From the NCBI GenBank assembly GCA_036346255.1, contig CM070626.1:15772001-15836000 (forward strand): a DNA stretch of 64,000 nt, in the 5' to 3' direction. Of this stretch, positions 10,301-20,980 are shown piece after piece. Position 1 is the stretch's first letter, and each line of letters begins with the position of its first letter. Below the pieces are notes generated by a model. The model was not told the DNA's origin and made no database searches. It saw nothing but the letters and a program-made list of their open reading frames with translations. Both the position numbers and the translations under genes were made by a program. Origin of the DNA: Ampelocalamus luodianensis (lineage: Eukaryota; Streptophyta; Magnoliopsida; Poales; Poaceae).

Positions 10301-13300
10301 TCGGGCGGGGCTGCGGCGATGAGGGCATCCAGCGCCGTCGATCCTGGTTGTAGTCGGCGTCCACCGTGACCGGACGCCTCCCATGTGCCGCACTGGAGCC
10401 TCACCTTCATCACCGCGCGGCCGCTCGGCGTAGTTGGTCTTGGTGAGTAGGCCACCCGCCGCGAGGCGGCGTCCACGACAACGACACGGAACCCGTGGTA
10501 ACCACGGTGCCGTCCGGGAGAAGCGCGCTGTAAAGTAGAGCGCGCTCTCTATCGACCGTCTGCCGCGCCGTCGAGCGCCTCCTCGAGCGCCGTTAGCGCG
10601 ACCGCGCTGCTCTGCTGTCGCCGCGCTCGTGGCGTCGCGGCGCGCCATCTGCGCGCCGCTCTGCTTGTAGCTCCTCGCCGTGGTCGAGGTTCTGCGTGGA
10701 CGCTACTGCCGTCGGTGAAATGGAGCTCCGACGCCGCCGCAGCGAGCCTCGACCTCCATTGTTGCGCCTGTTTGCATTGCATCTGCCGCCGCCGCTTCCA
10801 CCTCCGCCACCAGGTAGACACAATTTCTTGGTTTAAGGTTTATTTTGTAGTTAAGCTACAGTCACAAATATTTTATCAACAAAAAACATGGAATTCTCTT
10901 GATAAATGCTTGTGGCTTCTAGGATAAGGAATGAATCATTGGAATAAGTAGCAACAGTGAATAGAGAATAAGTAGTCGTTGTCAGATTTGGTGTTGGAAT
11001 CTCTTCCCTTGGGTCTGTTGAGGTAAGATGTACCCCAACAGATGTTGACATTGATAAAGTTTTGTAGACTCATTGGCAAATGCAGACCATTCTTCAAACA
11101 AGTGGTTCTTATCCCACAGATTCTACATGCCCCTGTAAACTGGCTCCATTTTTTGGCTGGTTAATGGAGTCTTGGCATGTAACATGTTGTATCTTTTAGG
11201 ACAATGCAATAATGCATTACTTATGGTCAGGTCCTAATTTTCCGCAACTTGCCTTTGTGGTGGATTGTAGGCTGTAGCTTGCTTAATTCAATATATGTCG
11301 TGCTTTCTATGGAATTTACTGGTATTAAGTGCAATTATTTATTTACTGTATGTATAATTCAGATTATATGAGTATGACACTGCCCAATCAGGCCAGATTG
11401 TTAAGCAAATTGTGATGTATGTTCCGGTGCTTTCACCACAAGCATAGTTTCAACTTTAAACACAGTATATGCTGTCACAGTACTATAGTTTCAACACAGT
11501 ATACATTAGAGGAATCAAGTTAGCTTGTGCCGATTGAATCATGGTATCAATGTCACTGAATGGACAGATTATGCAAGACTTTGTCTTTTTTTTATTCAGT
11601 ACATTTCACCTGTGTTGTTGTTTCTGTGGTTGACTTTCATGATTGGTATTTGGTAAGAAAGTCCATAGTTCATATAAACAAACAAACACTATGTTCCCAT
11701 CAAGAATTGTCGAAGTCAAGGTGAAGTGAGGATGATGCATTCGTAAATAATTTACATGGTGAAACCAGTTATTTTTATCAAACAATTATTATGTCGTGAC
11801 TGTTTGAACAAGCTAAACTCATAGTGCAGGATTAACTTGTTGACTAGGATAAAAATCCATGTAATCAATGTTCTAAGACAAACTATTATATAAAGATGTT
11901 CTAAGACAACATTGAAATTTCCTGGTCAAATACAGCATACATTGAGTTATTTGCCTAGTAAGACTTCTATAGGCAAATTATTCATTTGTTTTGTGCAATT
12001 CAAATAACTTACTATGCAGGAAGAAACCCATTTAGACATCTCTTTGAAACGATGATGTTTTGGAAACTATTAGAATCATCACAACATGTTCAAAGCTAAA
12101 TCAAGAAATAGGCCATTTTGATGTCAAATCATTAATTGCTTCATTTATGATTTTTTTTTCCTTTTTTAAAAAAGGAAGCTCATGGTGCGAATTGTGATAA
12201 TCTGGATTCCATGTTTCAACCACCATCTTCTTTCTTTTTTTTTTGAAAAAAAAACATCTTAAATATTTTATTCCTGAAGGAATGTTGATCTCCCAGTTTC
12301 ATTAGTCTGTGTAGCATTTTAGATCTCCCAGTTGGTCAAATCAGTTTACTTTTTTTCCTTCATTTTTCTTAAGATGATTTTGGTGTAAATATTGTCAAAT
12401 GACAGAGAAGCTAAGCTATGTTAATGTGATAATACTATGATTTCTTGATTCATCATAGTACAAAAACACATTATTTTGGAAAGCACAGGCAGTGCAGAGC
12501 TGAAGTGAATGTAAGTGATCCAATCGATAAAACATTGGTTATGTTATTTTATTTCGTTGAGACACCTCAGATGGAAGAAATTATCTCTTATACTCTTACT
12601 TAAATTTAATAAATATATATACAAAAGTATTTTTATTACCTGGTGTAACTGAGTGGTGACGAGTGTATTTTGGTAGTGTAGCTTGCGGATGTATGGTCCT
12701 GTGGGGTGACTCTGTATGTCATGCTTGTGGGAGCCTACCCGTTTGAAGACCAGGATGACCCCAAAAATATTAAGAAGACCATTCAGGTGATAGCTTAGTC
12801 CTATATCTAATGGACATGCTTCATAGGCCTTGCTATAAAAATTCCGCCTAATGTTTACATTCATGAATGCTGGTCGCTTATCTTTGTTTGCAGCGAATAG
12901 CAGCAATTGATTATAAGATCCCAGACCATGTCCATATATCTGCTGATTGCAGACAGCTTATTTCACGTATCTTTGTCAGCAATCCAATGAGGGTAATGAT
13001 CTCAACTATCTGGGTTGCAGTATCAATGTGTCTATAAGTGAGCGAGCTTTGACGTGGCAACTTTCTATTTTGTATAGAGAATCACCATGAAGGAAATAAA
13101 GAGCCATCCATGGTTCTTGAAGAACTTGCCGAGGGAGCTTACAGAAGTGGCGCAATCTGTCTACTACAGGAGGGACAACAGTGTCCCTGCTTTCTCGGAC
13201 CAAACTACCCAAGAAATCATGAAGATTGTGCAAGAAGCAAGGAGGATGCCAAGATCATCCAGATCAGGCTACGGCTATAGCGACGAGGGATCAGATGAGG

Positions 13301-13422
13301 AGGAAAAGAAGGAAGAGGATAACGAACCAGAAGAGAAAGAGGAGGAAGAAGATGAGTGCGATAAGACGGTCAGGGAGGTTCGTGAGAGTGGAGAGCTCAA
13401 TATGAGCCTACTGCACATCTAA
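7381..13422 (+). CDS. SAPK4: SnRK2-family Ser/Thr kinase, SAPK4/SAPK5 type
   Basis: Predicted 361-residue osmotic-stress-activated SnRK2 kinase. Exons: 7381-7500, 7615-7689, 8206-8307, 8407-8460, 8622-8714, 8810-8902, 12682-12786, 12894-12992 and 13078-13422. All introns are GT-AG and fall between codons, and the nine-exon layout is typical of plant SnRK2 genes. Visible motifs are the glycine loop IGSGNFGVA, VAVK lysine, HRDLKLEN catalytic loop, DFG (CDFGYSK), an activation loop with KSAVGTPAYIAPE, and the C-terminal SnRK2 box followed by a Glu-rich acidic tail ending SGELNMSLLHI. The acidic Glu tail points to the subclass with weak or no ABA activation. The paralogue choice (SAPK4 over SAPK5) rests on remembered lengths. 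One oddity is that the residue after ENVL is Ser, where relatives have Leu. Intron 6 is 3.8 kb and carries transposon insertions. Confidence 0.93.
9304..9477. mobile_element. hAT-like MITE in SnRK2 intron 6
   Basis: A 174-bp segment begins CATAGTTAC and ends with the inverted copy GTAACTATG. It is flanked by the 8-bp repeats atccacat (9296-9303) and atccacag (9478-9485), which differ at one base. The interior is made of CG-containing words such as gggttcgtagttcg and its inverse, so it can form a hairpin. An 8-bp TSD with CA-starting ends suggests the hAT superfamily. There is no coding capacity. Confidence 0.5.
9835..10823 (-). pseudogene. Ty1/copia gag fragment, antisense in intron 6
   Basis: A GC-rich island of about 1 kb inside SnRK2 intron 6 reads on the minus strand as a broken Ty1/copia gag (DUF4219/UBN2 type). 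Recognisable pieces in order are LLTKTNYAE, MKVRLQCGTWEA, IAAAPPEMRFALQQ with AKEAWDAIARR, FATEWENRLQA, CEDADDFAL, MSIEEAIGRLKVAGAM and a stop near 9890. They lie in different frames, so frameshifts separate them. No LTR, protease or RT is visible nearby, so it is a fragment. Its orientation is opposite to the kinase gene. Confidence 0.8.
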
Positions 13423-14049
13423 ATGCTGCTTGTGAGGTGGTTGGGTGCAGATAATTTGGCTCATTATATAACTTCTTGGGTTTGGTAGGATGTATGCAAT
13501 TCTGGCTGCAGATATAGTGGTAGTCTATTTATGTCTTTTCCACTCTGTAACATAATTTTGCTTCAACTGTATCTGTGGTCTGAGATTGTTCCGAAGGAGA
13601 AAGGTTTTTGTACAGGGAATCCATTTGGTTGCGTTTTTGGATGCAGATGTTTGCCATTTGTGTGCAATGTGTGCATCAAACTATTTTGGGATTTTGGAGG
13701 GCATATGTGATTGTGACAGGTTCAATGTAATGACTAGCTTGCTTGATTGAAGTCTAACGAGGGATCTGTGTCATTTAGTTGTCTGAAATGGAAGCTCTTA
13801 TCATTGATATGCGAAGTAGAGCAATATAACTACATTTTTACTCGTATTGACATAGATCGAGAAGGTCTCCAAGTAGTGGTGTAGATACTGCAAGATGCCT
13901 TGGTTTGCATGATTTTGTACATGAACTTTCTGAAAACATCAAGTGATCAGGTATGAAAATTATTGGGTAACAAACCAGTTAGATTATGTGAAAAGACAGG
14001 CAAGAAAAGAAAACGATGGAAGCATCAGAAGTACAGAAGTAGAACCATT
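13423..14049 (+). other. SnRK2 3' UTR and downstream spacer
   Basis: This stretch follows the kinase stop codon. It is T-rich and probably carries the 3' untranslated region, but I see no single convincing polyadenylation signal and no second gene. Confidence 0.4.
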
Positions 14050-14330
14050 GCCAAGTTGCCATGCCGGAGAAGCAGGAGGCGATCCCCAAGCTGGCTCGCC
14101 AGCGACGAGACGGCGGCCGCCTTCCTCGCCTTCCGCTTCACCGTGATTCCTCCTCCCACCGCATCTTCTCAGCATTTGCGCTCGTAGCAACTCACAGCAC
14201 GCAGCGGTCGGAGACTTCGGCGGACGCTGCCGGCGATGTGGGGAGGGAGCTTGCTGATCACGTTGAAGTAGTCTAAGTTCGACCCCGCCGCTGCCATTGC
14301 GCCGCCGGTCGGCCAGGCCGCCGCGATGGC
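14050..14330. other. GC-rich island, possible gene relic
   Basis: Base composition jumps to GC-rich, with open frames on both strands. On the minus strand a frame starting at 14296 reads MAAAGSNLDYFNVISKLPPH before a frame break or intron. On the plus strand a frame from 14061 starts MPEKQEAIPKLARQRR. Neither resembles a family I know. It could be a first exon of a minor transcript, a captured gene fragment or transposon interior. Confidence 0.25.
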
Positions 14331-14463
14331 GAACCAGGGTTCCCCCAAAATAGGCCGTTAGATCAGGCTGACACGGCACAGATGCACAAGTCTTCGAGAG
14401 AAATTTGCGTATGAACCCTTGACTTATTCTGTATTTATAATCTAATCTTTCAGGCCCACCCAC

Positions 14464-14646
14464 TTGGATCGTAAAGAAAATTCGCGGTCATCATTTGGAT
14501 TCATGGAAACCGTTGGATCAAGGTTAGCCTATTTCGCGAACTCTCGCCGCCGACCTGGGGATCGGCCGCCGCCCGCAGCATCGGGGTCTTCGCCGGCGGC
14601 TCGCGGGTTCTCCTCTCCTCTACCTCCGCATTCCATTTCTATGTGA
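14464..14646 (+). other. Possible 5' exon or non-coding transcript, 60-codon frame
   Basis: A 60-codon frame (MDRKENSRSSFGF...) has a Pro/Ser/Arg-rich second half in a GC-rich context followed by long intron-like AT-rich sequence. It looks like a plant 5' exon by composition only. I found no downstream coding exon that it would join before the transposons at 16.4 kb. It may be a non-coding transcript or chance. Confidence 0.2.
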
Positions 14647-14649
14647 GTT

Positions 14650-16400
14650 CATGGGATAATGCTTACTTGGTGCCGCATCGCAGTGGCTTAGCCGTTTAGG
14701 CTTATTCGAGCTAGGCAAAGTATAATCTCAGTAATTTGGAGTCGTGTTATTCTGTGATTTGTTGTAATACAGAATAAGCCAATTAGGTTGAGCCTTGCAT
14801 GATTTAGTTCCTTGTCATGATTGATCGAACTTAGCTAATGACATTCACCCTGTGGTGGTTTTGGTATTAATCAGGATTGTGCTTGAATAGACCAATGAGG
14901 CATTGTTTTGCACATTCCATGAACCAAGCGGTTAATTTATGCACTCTTGAATTTATGTTTGTTGTGTATGCATGGGTGGGAAACTTAGAAGGCGACCAAT
15001 TTCTAACAATGAGGAACGAACTCTGCTTGGTAGCACAATTGTAAGATAAATACCTCCATGTTTTGTTTTTCATAAATCGCCGCCCGCTTGCGCACGTATT
15101 ATAATTGGCAGATATTGTCTGTGCTAGGAGAGTATGAGTATGAGATGAACTCATGATTTGTTCTTTTGGGGTGAAAATGTTCTTTTGTTTCGACTTTCAA
15201 GTATGTTTGCATGAACCTTGTAACTTGTCTATATTAATTTCTTTTGGTAACGCTAATTCTGAGCATTGCTTTGTGAAAATGAGTAATTAAATCGACAATG
15301 TATTTAACATTTCCATTGATTTTGGCTGTTCTAAGACAACAGTAGCTACTAGCTAGTGAGTTGTCACTAGATTTCTATCATCTTCAACTGGAACTTCTCA
15401 GTCCTCTACAGCTCTTTCCCATCCGAAATGTTGTTCAGATAATTTGTATTGAAGAAAGTGAGGTTCGCATCTGAACAAATGTAAACTTTTCCTCCTTACT
15501 GATATATTTGTGCGGTTTGTTTTCCTATGTTACATATTTGAGCTTACTGTCAACCAAATAAATGTTAGGTAGCCAAATTGTGAAGGAAAATTTACTCGAC
15601 GCAAGCCTTTTCTTCAGATTAGAAACTGAGTTATGTTGGTTTAGGATTGGTCTCCTGTGACCCTGTCATGAATGTAACACTGTATTACTGTGCACCTCAA
15701 TCTATCATGATATTGTTATACCATCCAGTCTTAGCTAGGATAATTTTGACCTACAAGGCTACAGCGTTACAAGCAGAGCAGCACAAACGATCTAGTCTAA
15801 AAGTCTATCTTCAGTTGCTCACAGTTTGGAGACAATCTTAGGGGGTGTTAGCCGGGCTCCGGCTCTGGGGAGAAGTCGGAACCGGCCAGCCAAATGCTTG
15901 GGCTCTAGAGGACTTCGGAGCCAGAGCCATTATCTACTGCAATGGCCAAGCTGGTGCTGGCTGGTTTCGCTAGCTTCTCGTGATGTTACCATTTTTCTTT
16001 CTTTCCTTTTCGTTTTTTGAGATCAATCCTTTGAGCGTGATGTTACCATGTCGATTCGTTTTTCTTTCTTTCGTTTTATTTTCTTTTTTGAGACCAATCC
16101 TCGTATCTTATCAACTGTGTTCCTTTGTAACAGGTTGTAAATTGCTGAAAGATATGTCAGCAAGCTGTTGAATTGCAGTATGGAATCCGGCGCATACCTT
16201 CCGAGTCACATATTCACCAATCATTTCGATAACGCCATCGTTTAACTCTTTTTCTTGCCTATTTTGATGTTCTGTGGTTAGTATGATTCGTGTCCTTGTT
16301 GGCATGCCCCAAATAATTTTGGTTGCACTTTACAGTTGATTGACTGGATGGCTCACTGAGCGGATTAATGGTCAAAAGTCAACATGGTGTCTAAAATGGA
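14650..16400. other. Intergenic DNA, no gene seen
   Basis: About 1.75 kb of T-rich sequence with only short, motif-free open frames. A GC-rich patch at 15838-15980 could be the end of an old element, but I could not pair it with an inverted or direct copy. Confidence 0.4.
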
Positions 16401-16407
16401 CCCCTTG

Positions 16408-17922
16408 AGGCATGTATAATAGTTTATCTCTTAGAGTTATCTCTAAAGACTCTAATTCATCCGCAGACAACCTTAGAGACAACATCTCTAACAATTTATT
16501 TATAAAATTATTTATTTTCACCATAACTTTTCTTACACACTCACCATTTGCGATGATTTACGTGCCAAATTTATCTCTTATATAAGAGATGACATATTCT
16601 CTCTCTTCACATCCTCTCTTCTCTAACTATAATTTTAAGTGGGGGAAATTGGCTACAGGGCACTACAGATTGGCCACCTTTGTTATTAAATATTCAAAAA
16701 TCGTGGTTTTGCCAAAAAAAGAAACACTGTAAAAACATGTAATTTTGCCGTAGAACACTAAGCCGATTATTATATTATTTTCGATTGAAAGAGGAGAGAG
16801 AAAGGCGGTGAAAAATCAGTTTTACCCTCCATCTTCTTTCAATCCCGCGCTGCTCCTCCTCCTTCTTGGCTCAAGTGCTGTGAGTGGCGCCAGCGGAGGG
16901 AGTGATGGCGGCGGCCGAGATTACTCAAAATGGAACGGCTTAGAGATGGCGAGCCCAGGGACGGTGGCGGCGCAGCTCAAAAGGGGCGGTGGCGGCCGTG
17001 CGGCGGAGCTAGGCGGCCGGCCGTGGGGGAGATAAGAGGTGGTGGCGCTCGGGTGTGGGAGGAGAGGAGTTAGCGTGCACATGGGCTCTGGCGGGGTGTG
17101 GGGAACCCACTGGCGTGGTCGCCGGCGACGAAGGAGGGCCGGGATGGCCTGGCGACGCCAGCCTGGCAGCGACACGGTGAGGGCGCTGTGGCGGCGAGGT
17201 TGAGGAGAGGGAGAGCTCGAATGGATGACGGGGGAGGGTTAGGGGAGGCGTGGAGGTGCTCCTGTCGGGTTTAATTGGGTAGGTGCTCACCGGATAGGGC
17301 ATGGAGGTGCCGGCGGGGAAAACGGTGAAGATGACCGTGCGGCGTGCTCTGGTGGAGGAAACTCCCAATTTCTTGGGGGCTTTTGCTCGCGGAGTCGTGT
17401 CGCGCGGCGTGACGCGGTCAATCGGCGGCGGAGCTCATCGGAGCGGTGGGGAGACGAGGTGGCGCGCGGCGGCTTGTGCGGCCGGACGGCGTTGCTCTCG
17501 GGCTCCTAGAACTCGATAGGGGGAAGGCAAAACCAGGGTAGGGGGTGCTCTCGGCTGGGCTTTTGTAGGAGAGGGTGGAGGGAGCGAGGTGGAGGCGGCA
17601 TGGGCGGCGAGATGACCGGCGGCATGGCGTCGGCCAAGGCTGCGTGGAGGGGAGGTGCTGCCATGTGGGGCCCGGCCGTCAGCTAGAGGGAGGTGAGCGG
17701 CATTGAGGGTATTTTACAAAGTTTCTTCCTCCTAATCACTCAGAAATGATAAAATATAGGGCTTAATGTCCTGTGGTAAAATTACATATTTTTACAATGT
17801 GTTCTAGCATAGTCACGATTTTTGGATGTCCATTGGCAAAAGTGGTCAATCTGCAGTGCCTTGTAGCCAAAGTGACATGACAAGTAAGAGGCGGTTGAGA
17901 TGATCACTATTGGAGATGCCCT
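16408..17922. mobile_element. MITE-like element split by a second transposon
   Basis: The outer ends are imperfect inverted repeats: ggcatgtataatagtttatctc at the left, and on the right the complement of ggcatctccaatagtgatcatctc. Left arm 16408-16645 and right arm 17872-17922 would be contiguous if the GC-rich segment between them were absent. I could not settle a target-site duplication for the outer element (cttga against cttaa). The left arm contains no protein. Confidence 0.45.
16649..17870. mobile_element. Long-TIR MULE-like element with GC-rich interior
   Basis: The termini are long imperfect inverted repeats of about 95 bp. The left end starts ttggctacagggcactacag at 16649, and the right end closes ctgcagtgccttgtagccaa at 17870. 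Shared inner words include the tacatgtttttaca type and cgatttttg. Long TIRs around a GC-rich, gene-like centre (16.8-17.7 kb) are the hallmark of non-autonomous Mutator-like elements, including Pack-MULEs. The interior has Gly/Arg- or Pro/Ser-rich open frames, but I recognise no captured gene and no transposase. A clean 9-bp TSD was not found. Confidence 0.55.
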
Positions 17923-17924
17923 TA

Positions 17925-18900
17925 ACTGGAAATGCAAAACGAAATGTAGAAATACTCCGGAGTCTGTCAGTCCATCTTATTAACAGGTTTGCACTTGCGC
18001 AAAGTTGACATGTTTGTTTCCTCTTACCAATTTTTTCCGTTCCAAGATCATTGACTCGGAGCTACCTAATTAAATAAGCCAGAACTATTTGGTATATCTA
18101 AAATTTTGAGCTGTAGTGAATTTGTAAGCCCTGTAACAATTCTCATCTAGCTGTAGCCTTTCTTCAGATATGTCTTATGTTTAACATGTTCATGCAGTTT
18201 GAACCGATGGTAGGACGCAGATTCCATTTCCATGACTTTCATACTTCTATATATCGCAGCTCATGCATAGATGCTAGAGTGATAACTCATCAATTTGTCT
18301 CCGATATCGGACATAGTGACATGTCAACACACATGTTTGCCTTGCCACCAATCAAGATTAATCATTTCTGCACAAGCACACACTCTCCACCACAGGGTTT
18401 GGGGCTCCAGATGATCTCATGTCGAGGACAGCCTCCACCAAAATATGCTACAGTTTTTGGTTTGAAATATTTGAATAAATTGGCTAGTTTGCTGTGCACA
18501 AGTCTTGTAGAGTTGCAGTGATTTAGAGAGTTACTTTGGGATTATGGTAGTGTCTGTCTAAGAAGAATGTGCATGTACCAGTATTTACAGTGTCATATTG
18601 CTGGAACTTGTATGATTTGCTGGAGCTTATAAAATTGAAAGAAACCAAACTATGAGATTTAGTGGAGCTGATAGTACTTGTACAATTAACTGAATTTAAC
18701 ATAGCTTCACCAGCAAGAATACTGATTCTGCGTTGTATGCTGTCCACAGTTCACAAACACACAAAGTCCATTGGGGTATGGTCATGTTCGAGGAGCTTCT
18801 ACTTCAGCTTAAAGCTACCAGAAATTTAAACTTTGCTATTAGCATTGGCTTCTCAGAAAAGCTATTGCCAATTGCTTCACCAGCACAAGAGGGGAAAAAC
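17925..18900. other. Spacer upstream of the propeptide-like gene
   Basis: No gene is supported here. An open frame at 18177-18521 has no recognisable domain. The last part, to 19082, presumably contains the promoter and leader of the inhibitor-like gene; I could not identify a firm TATA box. Confidence 0.35.
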
Positions 18901-19082
18901 ACGTGAATCTTTTTCGAATAAACCAAACTTCTGAGGGGAAACTTACAAAACTTGCGGGCAAAAAAATACTTCGCCGAGAAGGAAAAACAGCCAAGAACGC
19001 GGAGAGGGACACGAAGCCGCACGCGAAGCAGCACGCGATCACACGGCTATTAAAGACGAAAGCCAACTCGAAATCGCCGGCC

Positions 19083-20845
19083 ATGAAGACCAAATCCCCG
19101 CGTCATCTCAGCAACTCTCTCCTCATCCTCCTTTTCCTCGCAGCAGCCGCAAGCTTCCTCGTCGAGATCGCCATGGCGGCCAAGCCGGAGCAGGCGCCAC
19201 TCGCTGCGGCGCAGGAGGCGGCCGTGCACATCGTCTATGTGGACCGCCCCGAGGGCGCCGACCCCGAGGAGTTCCACATCCGCACCCTCGCCCCCGTCGT
19301 CGGCAGGTACCGTCGAGTTGGACCGAATCTTCGGCCGTTTGGCTTTGCTTTTCGCGATCCGGTGGTGTTTCGTAGCAGAAATTTGGCCTTTGGGACTCCA
19401 TTAGCTCTAATATGTCTTGTTCGTAGAGATTAGGTTTTCTGAGACGTGTTTGATTGTATGGAAATTGTCTAATCTGAGGTTTTTTTTTTTTTTTTTGCAG
19501 CGAGGAGAAGGCCAAGGACGTAGTGCTCTACCACTACAAGCACGCCGCCAGCGGATTCTCTGCAAAGCTCACCCCCGAGCAGGTCGAGGTGCTCAAGAGT
19601 GAGTGACCCATTTTCTTCTATTTTCTTGAGTTTCACTTATACTCGCTTCGTCGTTCCGCTGTATTGGAAAAATGCATAGAGACTTAGAGAGAAATATACT
19701 TCGATACTTGGTTTCTGGTTGCACCAAATCATTGGATGGCCCATCACAGGCTCCAATTCTTACTGAAACCGAAACGCGCGGTCTTGCTCAATTCCGGAGC
19801 ACGGCGTAGTACCAAATCACTTAACCTTGCAGTGTAAAATCAACTCCAAGCTATAAATTATTGGGTGTTTGGACTTGATATGTATGATTGATGACACTCT
19901 TGGGTAATAATGTTGTAGGATATCAAAGTGCCACCCTCTTGACATTTTAGTATATACTCAGAGGCAATTAAGAGATGTGGGAGCAATCATGTATTTATCT
20001 CATGGTAGAAGATTTCAGTTCACATTTATAAATCACAAGCTACAAAAAAAACCCTTTTTTGTATTGTAGCTTAGAGCTGCTATAAGTGCCTTAAGTTCTC
20101 CAAAATAAGCGCTTGGAGCATCTGCTTATATAATCAGCCCCTTCGAAACAGGTCCAAAGCACATGGCACCAGATATGGGAGTTTGGTGTTATATTTATCA
20201 TAGAAGATTTGGTCTTGCTGTTTCCTGTGAACATTTGTATGATTATCATTCTAACATCCTACTTATCCCATAGTGAAGAGTCTTATGAATGATAGATTTG
20301 TGATAGTCCTAACTGTTGCAAGATAGATTCTCCATTATCCATAAGGTGTTTGGGAATTAACTTTTTCCTTGTGAACAAAGACCTATATTTGCTCATTTAT
20401 TGGAATTATATGTTGACTATATCTTTTCATGGTGGGTTTTACAAATTTTATTTTTAACTGATACTTCTAACACGACGGGATCAAATATCAATGCATTTTA
20501 TTGACATACAGTTACCAATTCTCAAGACTAAAGAATTTCAGTTGTACTTTTCTTCATCATTAATCTAGAAAGACTTTTGTAATGTATACGCCGATCTGAT
20601 ATGTCTAGGAGAAGTTTTTGTACTGGATATGCTAAAGTTGCTTGTCAGAGAAGCAATATTTTATACATGTTCCTCTATTCACTTTTGTTTGTGGGCTTGT
20701 TGTTAACCTGTCTGTTGGCTCTTGAATTGCAGGGCAACCAGGCGTTCTTCAGGTTGTGCGAAGCCAGACTTACCAGCTCCATGGACCTAGGGCTGGCACT
20801 CAGGGTGGACATGCCGGCACAACCCACACCATGGGCCTTATGTGA
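19083..20845 (+). CDS. Secreted subtilisin-propeptide (inhibitor I9)-like protein
   Basis: Predicted 144-residue protein. Exons: 19083-19306, 19501-19598 and 20733-20845, with GT-AG introns. It opens with a basic start and a hydrophobic signal peptide (about residues 13-32, LLILLFLAAAASFLVEIAMA). An I9 fold follows: VHIVYVDRPEG, then DVVLYHYKHAASGFSAKLTPEQVEVLK, then PGVLQVVRSQTYQLHGPR. Subtilases carry this module as an N-terminal prodomain that chaperones and inhibits the protease, but here a stop follows MGLM with no catalytic domain. That matches the plant family of free-standing propeptides (Arabidopsis At1g71950 type), which act as subtilase inhibitors or stabilisers. The upstream in-frame Met at 18903 is less likely as the start, since it would bury the signal peptide. 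A solo LTR lies 131 bp after the stop. Confidence 0.88.
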
Positions 20846-20980
20846 AGGCATAACCGAGAAGGTTGTCTTCTAGTATATGGGAATGTTCCGATGAATGGAT
20901 CTCATGGATGTAGCATAATATGAGATGTATCACCTATACTTCCAATGGATACACTTTCAAGCTTGTTTCTGAAGTGTAAT

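Noticed and set aside
16808..17519. Small open frames in the MULE-like interior as genes
   Set aside because: Low-complexity Gly/Arg or Ser/Pro text in all phases, with no start context or splice pattern that builds a protein.
18903..19433. Longer start for the inhibitor-like gene at 18903
   Set aside because: It would place 60 charged residues before the signal peptide. The family starts just before the hydrophobic segment, at 19083.
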